DNA of 64,000 bases from CAVPMW01 sp963706515 (GCA_963706515.1 CAVPMW010000030.1:152429-216428), one strand, 5' to 3'; shown: positions 16,497 through 26,708, counted from the stretch's first letter. The notes: generated by a model from the letters alone, not told the origin. Numbers and translations: made by a program.

Positions 16497-18662
16497 ATGT
16501 ACGTGAATGGGCATTCTTCGAACAAGGTTTATGACCTGGAGATCAGCCTTCACCGTAGGGCGCTAGGGGTTGAAAGTCCGAATACTGACGCGGATTATCT
16601 CGTCGAGCTGCGCGGCAGCCGCCCAGACAGCGCCGCGGATGTCCGTCCGGAACAAGGCATGGCTCGCTTTCCCCGTGCCGAACTTCGCCGGCGGCAAATC
16701 GATATCCCCGCCTATGGGCAGCTCCTGACTGAAAGTCTGTTCTCCGACCCAAAGATCCGGGAGGGATTCAGCGCAGCACGCGCCAGCGCCGAAGCGGACC
16801 AGGCTGGACTGCGTGTACGGCTCCTCATAAGCGAGGACGCCTACGAAGTGCACAGCCTGTTCTGGGAGACTTTACATTTTCCCGGAGAAGACGCTCTGCT
16901 CACCCTGAACGAGAACCTGCCGTTCTCCCGCTACTTGAGCAGCAGCGACTGGCGACCTGTTGGCTTGCGCGCCAAGGGTGAGCTGCGCTGCCTGGTAGTG
17001 ATTGCCAACCCGGAGAATTTGGGGAAATATCAGCTTCCACCTGTGGATGTAGATGGTGAGATGGCGCGGGTGCGGTCCGCCCTGGGGTCGATAGAAATCG
17101 ACGTCTTGAGCGGAAAGGATCCCGAGGCTCGCCCAACGCTCGATAATATCTTGGCCCGCCTGCGCGGAGAAGCTTTTGACCTGGTTTATCTGGTTTGCCA
17201 TGGGGCGCTTGTGCATGATGAGCCCATCCTGTGGTTGGAAGACGCCCAGGGCCAGGCGGCGCACATTTCCGGCATGGATCTGGCGCTCCGCTTCAAGGAG
17301 CTGGATGCCCGCAAGCTGCCCCGCCTGGTGATCCTGGCATCTTGCGAGAGTGCGGGGGCGGGTCAGAGCTCTGCGAATACCCCTGCGGAGGTGGGAGATG
17401 GCGTGCGGGTTGCCCTGGGTCCGCGGCTGGTATCAGCGGGAGTACCTGCCGTGGTCGCCATGCAGGGCCAGATCAGCATGCAAACGATCAGCGAGTGCAT
17501 GCCGGTGTTCTTCAGCGAGCTGCTCAAAGATGGGCAGATCGACCGGGCGATGACTGTTGCCCGCGGGGCAGTGCGTGAGCGGTTCGATTTCTGGATGCCG
17601 GTGCTGTTCATGCGCTTAAAAGACGGCATGATCTGGTACGAGCCCAGCTTCCGTAATCAGGCAGGTCAGAAAGTGGAATTCGATAAATGGCCATCCCTGA
17701 CGAACAGCATCAACAACGGGAGATGCACGGCCATATTGGGCTCAGGGCTTATCGAGCCGATCCTTGGCTCCCTGCGCGAGATTGCACAAGATTGGGCCAG
17801 CACGTATGCTTACCCGCTTTCGCCGTACGAGCGAGATTCGCTCCCCCAGGTGTCCCAATACCTGGGGATTGACCAGGACCGTCCTTTCTTGCTTGATGAG
17901 CTAGGTAACACGCTGCGCAGAAGGATCCTGACGCGCTTCGCGGATGTCCTCACCCCGAAAAACCTGCCTCAGAGCACACCTTTGGATGAGCTAATAACTA
18001 TAGTAGGAGCCGAATTACGCAAGGATGATCCACTCGAGCCCCACCGGGTGCTGGCTGCCCTGCCGATAAAGGTCTTCGTTACCACCAACGTCAATTCACT
18101 CATGGCGGATGCGCTCAAAGACGTTGGCCGGCAGCCGGTGGTGGAATTGCTGCCCTGGAATGATGAGCTCCTGGCGGACTACAAGGACAGCTCGATCTTC
18201 GTGCAGGAACCCGGCTACCGGCCGAGCGCTGAGCGCCCTCTCGTCTACCATCTCTTCGGACGCCTCAGCCGGCCCGAATCGATCGTATTAACCGAGGACG
18301 ATCACTTTGAGTTTTTAAAAGGAGCTGCACGCAATAGCGAGCTGATCCCGAACTTCGTGCAGCGCTCCATGGCCAATTCCGCCTTACTCTTTCTGGGCTA
18401 CCAGCTTGAAGATTGGAGCTTCCGGGTGCTGTTCCGCAGCATCCTGGACCAGCCTGGCAACCGCCTGTACCAATACTCTCACATCGCGGTGCAGATCATG
18501 CCGGAGGTCGGCCGCCTGGTTTCGACCGAGGGAGCTTTACGCTACCTCGAGCGCTATCTGAATAAAGGCGCGCGAGCGGAGATCAGCCTGTACCTGGGCA
18601 GCGCTGAGGAGTTCGTGCGGCTACTGGCAGAAAAAGCAGGGTTGATGGAGAAGAATTTATGA
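16497..18662 (+). CDS. CHAT protease-SIR2-like fusion protein
   Basis: 721 aa with two effector-type domains. Residues 160-375 are a CHAT (caspase HetF-associated with TPR) peptidase with the dyad His235 in VYLVCHGALV and Cys283 in LVILASCESAG, followed by VSAGVPAVVAMQGQI and RGAVRERFDFWMPVLFMR. Residues 405-710 look like a SIR2_2 NAD-binding domain: TAILGSGLIEP, FVTTNVNSLM (Asn531), PESIVLTEDDHFEFL, and LLFLGYQLEDWSFRVL. The usual catalytic His in the 'LHG' motif is Phe587 here (YHLFG). Residues 1-150 are unassigned but resemble the leader seen before other CHAT domains. GTG 16503 is better spaced from GGGAGG than ATG 16497. Its stop overlaps the next start (ATGA at 18659), so the two genes are coupled. 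A defence or regulated cell-death role is inferred. Confidence 0.8.
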   Translation: MYVNGHSSNKVYDLEISLHRRALGVESPNTDADYLVELRGSRPDSAADVRPEQGMARFPRAELRRRQIDIPAYGQLLTESLFSDPKIREGFSAARASAEADQAGLRVRLLISEDAYEVHSLFWETLHFPGEDALLTLNENLPFSRYLSSSDWRPVGLRAKGELRCLVVIANPENLGKYQLPPVDVDGEMARVRSALGSIEIDVLSGKDPEARPTLDNILARLRGEAFDLVYLVCHGALVHDEPILWLEDAQGQAAHISGMDLALRFKELDARKLPRLVILASCESAGAGQSSANTPAEVGDGVRVALGPRLVSAGVPAVVAMQGQISMQTISECMPVFFSELLKDGQIDRAMTVARGAVRERFDFWMPVLFMRLKDGMIWYEPSFRNQAGQKVEFDKWPSLTNSINNGRCTAILGSGLIEPILGSLREIAQDWASTYAYPLSPYERDSLPQVSQYLGIDQDRPFLLDELGNTLRRRILTRFADVLTPKNLPQSTPLDELITIVGAELRKDDPLEPHRVLAALPIKVFVTTNVNSLMADALKDVGRQPVVELLPWNDELLADYKDSSIFVQEPGYRPSAERPLVYHLFGRLSRPESIVLTEDDHFEFLKGAARNSELIPNFVQRSMANSALLFLGYQLEDWSFRVLFRSILDQPGNRLYQYSHIAVQIMPEVGRLVSTEGALRYLERYLNKGARAEISLYLGSAEEFVRLLAEKAGLMEKNL

Positions 18663-21600
18663 CCGATCCCCTTCCTGTACAGGCTCCGCAATCACTCCTC
18701 CGCCCCAACCCTTATGTTGGCCCGCGCTCCTTCCAGACCGGAGAGAAGTTATTCGGTCGCGACGGAGAGATTGCTGACTTGCTGGACCTGCTGATCGCCC
18801 GGCGCATCGTTCTGCTTTACTCTCCCTCCGGAGCTGGCAAAACCTCCCTGATCCAGGCAGGGTTGATGCCGCCCCTTCCGGGAGAAGGGTTTTACGTTCG
18901 ACCGCTGCTCGCGCGTATCATTTGACGCCTCCAGCTCCCCCGAGCTGACCCCGCTTACTCAGCTACCAGGTTATAACCGCTACATTTTCAGCGTCCTGTA
19001 TACCCTGGAGACTCAATCTTCCAGTGCGGAGACTATTCCGTATGACGAACTGGTCGGTCTGAGCATAGCGGAGTACCTGGAGAGCCGTCGACCACCTCCT
19101 GCAGGGGCGCCGGACAGTGAAGTATTGATTTTCGACCAGTTCGAAGAGGTCCTGACCATTGCCCCTACCGAGCGTCAGGCCAAGCAAGAATTCTTTGAGC
19201 AGTTGGGCAGCGCGCTGCAGAAGCGCAACCGCTGGGCGCTGTTTGCCATGCGTGAAGATTACCTGGCGGCGCTTGGACCCCTACCGGATATACATGCCTT
19301 CACGCTTCGATAATACCTTCCGCCTTGACCTGCTGGGCGTCGACGCCGCTCGCCAGGCGATCCGCGAGCCAGCCCGTCTGACCGGCGTAAATTTCACCGA
19401 CCAGGCTGCGAAGGCACTCCTGGATGACCTCCGCAAGGTGCAGGTGACCCAGCCCGATGGCAGCACCCAAGTGAAACCTGGCCAATACATCGAGCCTATG
19501 CAGCTCCAGGTAGTGTGCTACAACTTGTGGGAAAAGCTCGATCCACAGGAGACTGAAGTCACACCGGATCAGCTGGAGAAGATTGGTAACGTGGATGCCT
19601 CATTGGAGGCTTATTACGCAGGAAAAGTGCATGCGATCGCTCAAGAAGATGGAAATATACCACCCGAGCGCCAGGAGCGGCTGATCCGCGATTGGTTCGA
19701 TCGCCAGCTGATCACCCCACGCGGCCAGCGCGACCGGGTAATCATGGAGCCTGAGCAGAGCGGCGGACTGCCAAACCCACTGATCTTCAAGCTGCTGGAC
19801 ACACATTTGGTACGCAGCGAAGAGTATAGCGGAGCGATATGGTTCGAATTGGCCCATGATCGCCTGGTGCGACCGGTGCGCCAGAATAACATCGCCTGGT
19901 TCGAATCCAACCTGGTCTTGCTCCAGCGCCAGGCATCCCTGTGGGAGAAACAGAACCGTCCGGAGGATCTCCTGCTGCGCGGTGCAGCCTTGAAAGCAGG
20001 CGAAGCTTGGGCGGCAAGCCACCCAGGCATAATTCTGGAGAACGAGCAGCAGTTCCTGGAGGCCAGCCAGCATCTTGCTGAAGAGGAAGCGCACCGCCAA
20101 CGTGAACAGGAGCAGCGCCTTGAATTCGAGCGGCAGCGCGCCGCCGAACAGGCGCGCAATGCAGCACGCTTCCGCCGTTTGCTCACCATCGCCACCGTCG
20201 CCCTGGTTGGAGCACTTGCCCTGGCAATTATCTCTTTATCCCTTTTCCAGATCGTTCGACAAAGCGCATATACGATTGAAACCCAGGGCACCAATGTCGC
20301 CGCTTTATCGGCTAAGAACGGCACCCAGGCTGTCCTTGAACATAACCTGGCCGTTACCAGTGAAGCCAATGAAGAGCTTGCCCAGGCGCAGAGCACGCGT
20401 GCGTATTCACTAAGCAATATCGCCGCGACTGCTGCCGCTGACGCTTACACGCAAAAAGCTGTTGCCGATCAAAATGCCACTCTCGCCCGCAGCCGTGAGC
20501 TGGCTGCGCTGGCGCTTGACCAGCTGGACAAACGCCTGGACCGTTCTCTGCTGTTAAGTTTAGAAGCCCAGAGAATGGGAGGCAGCAACGAGACGCGCGA
20601 TGCTTTGCTGAAAGCAATCCAATTCTCTCCCCGCCTTGAACGAATATTGATGGGTCACAGATCTGCGATTAATAAGCTGGCCTTCAGCCCGGACGGCAAG
20701 ACCCTGGCTTCCGGCAGCGACGACGGCACAATCCGCCTGTGGGATGCTGACAGCCGCCAGCCGCTGGGTGAGCCCTTGCAGGCTGGGTCACCGGTTAACA
20801 GCATTGCGATAAGCCTGGACGGCAAGACCCTGGCTTCTGGCAGCTACGATGGCACGATCCGGTTGTGGGACCCCGCCAGCCGCAAGCCGTTGGGCGATGC
20901 GTGGCAATCTGGGTCGCCTATTTACAGCCTGGCCTTCAGCCCGGACAACCAGACGTTGGCTTCCGTCGGCGAAGATGGATCTTACCAGATCTGGGATGTC
21001 GCTAGCCGCAAGCTGCTGGGCGAGCCTATGCTGGCTGGGGCATTCTTTAACGGTCTGGCCTACAGCCCCGACGGTAAGAGGCTGGTTTCTACCAGCTATG
21101 ATGGCTCCCTCCAGTTGTTGGATCCAGTAAGCCGCCGTCCACTGGGAGCGTTGGGCAATCCCCTTCAGGGCAGTTCATCCTTTGATAGTGTGACCTTCAG
21201 CCCGGATAGCAAAACCCTGGCTTCCACTGGCAACGAGGGCACTGTCCAGCTATGGGATGCCGTCAGCCGGCAGCCTCTGGGCGAACCCTTACAGGCAGAC
21301 TCATACGTAAACGGCATAGCCTTCAGCCCAGATGGAAAAATCCTGGCTACCGGAAGCGAGGATGGCACAATTCGGCTGTGGGATTCTGTCAGTCATACGC
21401 AGCTAGGCATGCCCCTGCAGGCAAGCTCGATCGTATATAGCATTGCTTTCAGCCCAGATGGAAAGAGCCTGGCTTCCGGCAGTGGGGACGGCACCCTCCG
21501 GCTCTGGGATGTAACCAGCAACCAACCGTTGGGCGCATTGGGTGAGCTCTTGCAAAACGATCTATACGCAGCCAATATAGCTTTCAGCCCCGACGGCAAG

Positions 21601-22662
21601 ATCCTGGCTTCAATTAGTTATGATGGCGCTCTCCAGTTATGGGATACTATCAGCCGCCAACCGCTGGGCAAGCCCTTGAAGGAAAGCTCATCCGTAAACA
21701 CTGTCGCCTTCAGCCCGGATAGTAAAGTCCTGGCCTCAGGCAGCAACGATGGCACAATTCAGCTTTGGGATGCAGCCAGCAGCCAGCCAATAGGCGATCG
21801 TTTGCGAACTGATACAACCGTCCAAAGCCTGGTCTTCAGCCCGGACAGCAAGACTCTGGCGTCCGTCAGCGATGATGGCGCCCTCCAAATCTGGGATGTA
21901 GACAGCCACAAACCCGCAGGTGAGCCACAGCAGGCAGGCACAAATGTTCAAAGCCTGGCTTTCAGTCCTGATGGCAAGACACTTATTACCGTAAATTGGG
22001 ATGGATTCCAGCTGTGGGATGCCGCCAACCAGCAGCCGCTGAACGAACCTTTGCAGGCCGGCTCATCATTTGATAGCGTCGCCCTCAGCCCGGACGGCAA
22101 AACATTGGCATCCGGCAACTTTGACGGCCTCCAGCTGTGGGATACAGCCAGCCGCCAATCGCTGGGCACACTTTTGCCAGCCGGAATGCAGACCGGCTTA
22201 CCCGTTTACGACCTGGCCTTCAGCCCGGATGGCAAGATCCTGGCTTCGGGAGGCTACGATGGAATCCAGCTGTGGGATATCGCCAGCCGCCATTTGCTGG
22301 GCGAGCCGTTACAGGCAGGTGTAAAAATTTACAAGGTGGCCTTCAGTTGGGATGGCAAGACTCTGGCGACGGCCACCGATGATGGCACGATCCGGCTGTG
22401 GGACACCGTCAGTCACCAGCCTCTGGGCGAGCCCTTGCCGACCGGTTTATATATTCAAAGCCTGGTCTTCAGCCCGGACGGAAAGACCCTAGCTTCATTA
22501 AGCGATGAGGGGGCTCCTTGGCTATGGGACTTAGACGTCCAATCCTGGGTGAAACGTGCCTGTGCCAGGGTCGGGCGCAATTTTACAACGGCTGAGTGGG
22601 CGCAGTTCTTCCCCGGTGAGACGTACCGCAGGACCTGTGAAGAGTACCCGCTGGGCGATTAA
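18659..22662 (+). CDS. nSTAND NTPase-transmembrane-WD40 receptor, two frameshifts
   Basis: One long gene of about 1,330 codons read in three frames. Frame 1 (to about 18918) has NPYVGPRSFQTGEKLFGRDGEI and the Walker A loop SPSGAGKTS (Lys61), typical of nSTAND1 NTPases. Frame 2 (to about 19275) has LIFDQFEEVL (Walker B) and ALFAMREDYLAAL. Frame 3 continues YMPSRFDNTFRLDLLG, a helical region with charged heptads, one transmembrane segment (LLTIATVALVGALALAIISL, about 20176-20255), a second Ala/Gln-rich helical stretch, and 15 WD40 repeats (20647-22532). STAND proteins are ATP-driven switches that oligomerise on ligand binding. Overlap with the CHAT-SIR2 gene makes that protein the likely effector. 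The domain continues across each shift, so the frameshifts look like sequence errors. Confidence 0.8.
20647..22532 (+). repeat. Fifteen tandem WD40 coding repeats
   Basis: Units of mostly 126 bases (42 codons) are repeated 15 times in frame, each ending in a version of SPDGKTLASGSDDG--RLWD. Adjacent units also share the connecting sequence around SRQPLGEPLQAG, which is not required by the fold. This points to recent expansion by tandem duplication. Units 5, 8 and 13 are three to four codons longer. Confidence 0.9.
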
Positions 22663-22691
22663 ATTTCTATCTGCACTCCTCAAACGCAGGC

Positions 22692-23798
22692 TCAGATGAT
22701 CTCCAGCGCGTCTCGGCTGGGAAGCGGGGGAAATGGGCTGGAAGGCAGGCTCTGGTACCAGTACGCTACCGAAGCGATGTCGTCCTGCAGAGGCAGATAG
22801 CGCTTCCCGGAACGCCAGCCGAGTGCCTGGATGGTCACCTTCAAATCCTTCTGGAAGCGGATCGGGTCCAGGATGTGCCAGCGGTAAAGCCCAAAGCGTG
22901 CCTGCGAACGGTAGCCACCATCGGGGCGGATGACCTGAGGCAGGCCCGAATATGGGGTGGTAAATTCCACATAGCCCCGGCTATCTTCCTTCATTCCGGC
23001 GCCCGGGATGCTGGGATCGAAGTTGTAGGAGCCGCAAAAATAATCTTCCGTCCCTGTGCCGCAGATGGTGGGATACGGATCGTCGCCATCCAGGTAGAAT
23101 TTGATCTCTCCCTCGCCCCACCAGCCCGAATTGTGACTCCCCCAGGCCAAATAGGTGCCCACGTAGTGCCCCTGCCCCCCGACGCCTTCCACCAGCGTAT
23201 GCACCTGCTGGTAAGGCAGGGGATTAGACCTGCGGAACTGGGCGTGGAAGCAGGCAACATCTTCCGGCAGATCCGTCAGAGCGTAGGTGATCTGGTAATA
23301 GAGAGTTTCCTCTTTCTCAGCCAGGTTGGTCATGGTGATCCTGCAGTGGCGTCGGAAAGGCATGGGCCAATAGCAGTTCAAACCGCTTCCGGGGTTGACG
23401 CACACCGCCAGTGAGCTGACCTGGGCATACTGGTTCCAGCCGCAGGCGAAGAAATCTCCCACCGGGCATTCCACGGATGGGTTTTCCGCGCCGTCCCAAT
23501 AGATGCGCAGGATCAGGTGCCGCCAGACCCCGCTGGGCGTCATCCACATGTGCTGGATTGCACCAGGGCCGTCGATCTCAGCCAGGACGCAATTCTCGCC
23601 AGGAGCGATCTTGATCGAGGGGGAGACTTTCCAGCCTACCCCCAGGTCGCGCGCCGCCTCCGCTCCGGTCCCTTCGCTCGCCATCCCGCCGCGTCCCGCT
23701 TCGCCGCTCCGATTCTCAGGACTGATCGAGCGCGTCCTGGCGTTCGAAAGGCGGTATAGGTTGCCCATGTTCAGGTCGAGACCGTTGAATGCTCCCAT
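22692..23798 (-). CDS. GH172 / DUF2961 glycoside hydrolase-like protein
   Basis: About 368 aa from the preferred start. It matches the DUF2961 family, now GH172, which includes difructose-anhydride and alpha-arabinofuranoside or fructofuranoside-active enzymes. Signatures: FNGLDLNMGNLYRLSNARTRSIS at the N-terminus, GPGAIQHMWMTP, LRIYWDGAENPSVECPVGDFF, WGEGEIKFYLDGD and ICGTGTEDYFCGSYNF. The Glu residues in the last two motifs correspond to the family's catalytic pair. ATG 23798 is chosen because the family starts here and GGAGAGGCAGGTG precedes it; a longer reading frame to 23927 looks non-coding. No signal peptide is present. It lies 100 bases after the UroD-like gene on the same strand. Confidence 0.85.
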   Translation of the reverse strand: MGAFNGLDLNMGNLYRLSNARTRSISPENRSGEAGRGGMASEGTGAEAARDLGVGWKVSPSIKIAPGENCVLAEIDGPGAIQHMWMTPSGVWRHLILRIYWDGAENPSVECPVGDFFACGWNQYAQVSSLAVCVNPGSGLNCYWPMPFRRHCRITMTNLAEKEETLYYQITYALTDLPEDVACFHAQFRRSNPLPYQQVHTLVEGVGGQGHYVGTYLAWGSHNSGWWGEGEIKFYLDGDDPYPTICGTGTEDYFCGSYNFDPSIPGAGMKEDSRGYVEFTTPYSGLPQVIRPDGGYRSQARFGLYRWHILDPIRFQKDLKVTIQALGWRSGKRYLPLQDDIASVAYWYQSLPSSPFPPLPSRDALEII

Positions 23799-23898
23799 GT
23801 GGTCACCTGCCTCTCCAAAATTCCCTGTTATCTCCAACCGTCCGCCGGAACACCCGCTCAGCACTGTGCCTGCTAATGTCCTCTGATCGCGCGTGGTG

Positions 23899-24990
23899 TC
23901 AGGATGAGTTATAGCGCCAGCCCTCATCCAGCATGGCGAGGAAGTTTTGCGGCTGTACGTAATTGGCGATGCTGTTCCCGCTGCCGAGGACGTATGCGCC
24001 GCTCGGAGCGCAGGCTTCCAGGATTTGGCGAGTGCGGAGGCGCACCTGTTCCTGGCTGCCCCGCGCCAGCAGGTCCATGTCTACTCCGCCGATTACGGCG
24101 ATGCGCTTTCCGTAGCGATCTACGAAACGCTCTACAGGTTGGATAGCGTCTTCAAATGAGTGCCGGGCGTCGATGCCGACCTCCTCGATCAGGTCCTCCA
24201 TTACCGCCTCCAGGTTTCCGCAGGAGTGCAGGATGAAAGGCTTGCCCTGCTCGTGGGCAATGGCGGCGATCTCCTTCTGGTAGGGGAAGATATAGCGGCG
24301 TAGGTGGTCGGGCGATATCAGGGTGCTCGATCGGAAACCCATATCGTCTCCCATCCACAGACCCATGACCCGCTCCATCTGGGCGAGGCTGCGCGCCAGT
24401 GGAATATAGATCTCCCGAATGCGGTCGATCATTGCTTGCACCAGGTCAGGCTGGTCGTACAATGCCAGGGCCAGGCTGCGGTAGCCCATCAGCCAGCATA
24501 CGGGTTCGAGCATCCCGGAGATCATGCCGACCATAGCCATGCCCTCCGGCAGGATGCGGGCGGTGTATTCCAGTGGGTAGAAATCCGCCTCCGCCACGCG
24601 GGGCCAGGGATAGCTCTCGAATTCTTGCCAGCTCGTAATTCTGCCGGCGTTTTCGTCCACCCAGGTGCGCCCCCCACGCGAAAGCTCGGCTGTGTCGCCG
24701 GTCTCCAGCTGGAACGTATCGGGCAGCGGCAGGTCGGCGCCTATCCACAGCGCGTCGTAACCGAGCCCGTGCCAGAAGCGCACTCTTTGGTCCAGCGCTG
24801 CCTCCTGCACCCGGCGGTCGGAAACCTGCTGCTGTTTATAGATGACGGGACCCCCGGCAATCGCGGCAATGATCTCCGGGTCGGCGAAGAGCTCGAGGAA
24901 GGGCACACGGCCCGGGTTACCTTGCCGGCGAAGCGCCTTGAGCAGCCGGTGGTAGTCAGGCTGCGGCTTCCAGGGGAAAGGATCGCTCAT
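23899..24990 (-). CDS. UroD-superfamily protein (methyltransferase-like)
   Basis: About 364 aa of the uroporphyrinogen decarboxylase superfamily. It has YHRLLKALRRQGNPGRVPFLELFADPE at the N-terminus, MGDDMGFRSSTLISPDHLRRYIFPYQKEI in the middle, and FILHSCGNLEAVMEDLIEEVGID with the His-x-Cys motif of zinc-dependent methyltransferases such as MtaA. RIAVIGGVDMDLLARGSQEQVR is near the C-terminus. A GTG at 25008 is an alternative start. It is not a haem biosynthesis enzyme by context: neighbours are a GH172 protein and a ferritin-like protein, with no corrinoid protein nearby. It is probably co-transcribed with both. Confidence 0.8.
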   Translation of the reverse strand: MSDPFPWKPQPDYHRLLKALRRQGNPGRVPFLELFADPEIIAAIAGGPVIYKQQQVSDRRVQEAALDQRVRFWHGLGYDALWIGADLPLPDTFQLETGDTAELSRGGRTWVDENAGRITSWQEFESYPWPRVAEADFYPLEYTARILPEGMAMVGMISGMLEPVCWLMGYRSLALALYDQPDLVQAMIDRIREIYIPLARSLAQMERVMGLWMGDDMGFRSSTLISPDHLRRYIFPYQKEIAAIAHEQGKPFILHSCGNLEAVMEDLIEEVGIDARHSFEDAIQPVERFVDRYGKRIAVIGGVDMDLLARGSQEQVRLRTRQILEACAPSGAYVLGSGNSIANYVQPQNFLAMLDEGWRYNSS

Positions 24991-25039
24991 AGCTCCGGGT
25001 ACCGGCACTACCGCTGTGCTCCTTCAGCGCGAGCTGGTT

Positions 25040-26686
25040 TCAACCGCTGATCTCCTTAAGCATTTCGCGGTCCATCCCATAGCTTTTCTGGAATGCCAGC
25101 GCCAATGGGTCGGGCGCCGTACCCCATTTCTCACAGGCAGCCTGGTACAGGGCGGGCCACCAGTTTTCCTTTCCAATCAGCCCCTGCTCCTTCCAGGCAA
25201 TCCACTCCCCAAACACCTTCGACCAGCATCTCTCTGCGAAATCGAGCGCCTCAGCCCGGCTGGGCATCCCCGAGACGTACCACGCCTGACCGAACCGGGC
25301 GTGCAATACCTCGTCAGCCCAATCGAAATCCTGAAAGAGCTCCGCGAGAGGCTCGCCGGATTGCCCGGCGACCTCCCATTCGTAGCGTTTGCCGGTGCGC
25401 TTCATCAATCCTTGCTCTATGGCGAAAAGCACCGCATGCCGCTCCCAGGGCTCGAGCTGGGTGTTGAGCGCCAGCGACCAGGTGAAGTTAATGCGCGCCA
25501 GCGCCGCCCAATCCAGCTCCAGCGAGTTGAACCCGACTTCGCCCATCATGGCGTGCCGGGCTTCATCCCACAGCTGGCGGGTAAGATCGCGGTAGTACTC
25601 CCAGGGCTTGCCTTCGGTCTGGACCAGGATGCTGGCCATCATCTCCGGGACGTCGATCTCGCGCAGGCGCTTGTAATAAAGCATCAATAGCTTGGCGTTC
25701 GCCGGGTAGCGCGGATCATACAAGAAAGCCTCGGCGTCGACCCCCATGTTATACGGGTCCAGGAAGCGCTCATCCCTGCGGGGAACCGGGTCGTAGGTAT
25801 AGGCTGGCGCTGGCTGCCAGCGCAGGGGAGGTCCGCCTCCCACCGTGCCAGCGCCGTCCAACCCGCCTGCCCAGCGGAGAAGGTCATCCAGATAGCTCAG
25901 CCAGGCAGCGGCATCTTCGTCCTGAGCGCTGCCCTGAGGGCTTTCGCCTTCGTCTCGCAGGCAGGCGATTGCCTTCGATCCGAAATCAGCCATATCAGCC
26001 AGCTCCAGCAGTGCGAAGCGGCACAGGCGGACGGTAGGAGAATCCGCCAGCGGGTTGGTATCCGCAATGTACCGCTGCATCGCCCCTTGCAACGCTGGGA
26101 TGGCCTTGCCATACAGGCCCAATATCAGCAGGGCGGTCTCCGGAGCAGCCAGGATCTCGTCAAAAAAGGCTTCCAGACCCGCGTGAGGCACCTGTTCCAG
26201 CCCGAGCGGCGGCTCACGTACTTCCGCCACCCGCGCCCTGAGCGCCGAGACGTGCTCGGAACACAGATAGGCGTGATAGCTGAAGGCCATCTTCAGCTCG
26301 TAGATCGGCTCGGATGTGATCCGGCTGGTGAAGATCCCCTGCAGGCGTTTGAAAGCGTAATGAAAGCACTTCAGCCTGCGCACACATTCCTCTACGGAGA
26401 CGCCTTCGCGCATGGCATCTTCCATCGAGCATAGCCCGCCCAGGGGCGGCAGACCCCGGTAAGGTGTAGCTGCCATCATCCCGACCTCCTCTACCATTAA
26501 TCTGGCTGGATCCCGGACAGCTTCAACAGGCTGCGCGGTCGGTAAGCATGCCTCCGGGTCACTTATAACTGGCAATGCTATGAAATTCTGCCAACCGATT
26601 GTATAGCATCTCCCAATTCTTTTCAACCTTTCCACAGGGCCTACCCGGCAATACTGACCCGCATGCTCGAGTGCGCTCATTACCAT
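25040..26686 (-). CDS. Large ferritin-like (diiron-type) protein, function unknown
   Basis: 548 aa that I cannot assign to a named enzyme. The pattern suggests a helical ferritin-like fold: YELKMAFSYHAYLCSEHVSALRARV (Glu144-His145), then two E-x-x-H motifs, WDEARHAMMGE (Glu375, His378) and ADEVLHARFGQ (Glu459, His462). Such carboxylate/His clusters bind two metal ions in diiron oxidases and related proteins. Residues 180-300 are less patterned. Two adjacent ATG codons at the start lack a good ribosome site, and ATG 26497 is another option. It is followed after 31 bases by the UroD-like gene and then GH172, suggesting one transcript. Confidence 0.55.
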   Translation of the reverse strand: MVMSALEHAGQYCRVGPVERLKRIGRCYTIGWQNFIALPVISDPEACLPTAQPVEAVRDPARLMVEEVGMMAATPYRGLPPLGGLCSMEDAMREGVSVEECVRRLKCFHYAFKRLQGIFTSRITSEPIYELKMAFSYHAYLCSEHVSALRARVAEVREPPLGLEQVPHAGLEAFFDEILAAPETALLILGLYGKAIPALQGAMQRYIADTNPLADSPTVRLCRFALLELADMADFGSKAIACLRDEGESPQGSAQDEDAAAWLSYLDDLLRWAGGLDGAGTVGGGPPLRWQPAPAYTYDPVPRRDERFLDPYNMGVDAEAFLYDPRYPANAKLLMLYYKRLREIDVPEMMASILVQTEGKPWEYYRDLTRQLWDEARHAMMGEVGFNSLELDWAALARINFTWSLALNTQLEPWERHAVLFAIEQGLMKRTGKRYEWEVAGQSGEPLAELFQDFDWADEVLHARFGQAWYVSGMPSRAEALDFAERCWSKVFGEWIAWKEQGLIGKENWWPALYQAACEKWGTAPDPLALAFQKSYGMDREMLKEISG

Positions 26687-26708
26687 TGCTCACGAGCTTG
26701 TATAATTA

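Noticed and set aside
18900..19280. Programmed frameshifting in the nSTAND gene
   Set aside because: No slippery heptamer was seen, and many unrelated genes in the window show the same kind of break.
20647..22532. Regularly spaced repeats resembling a CRISPR-like or satellite array
   Set aside because: The units are in frame, encode WD40 blades and vary at synonymous positions, so they are coding repeats.
23799..23927. N-terminal extension of the GH172 protein
   Set aside because: The family starts at the MGAFNGLDL segment and a good ribosome site lies there; the extension looks non-coding.
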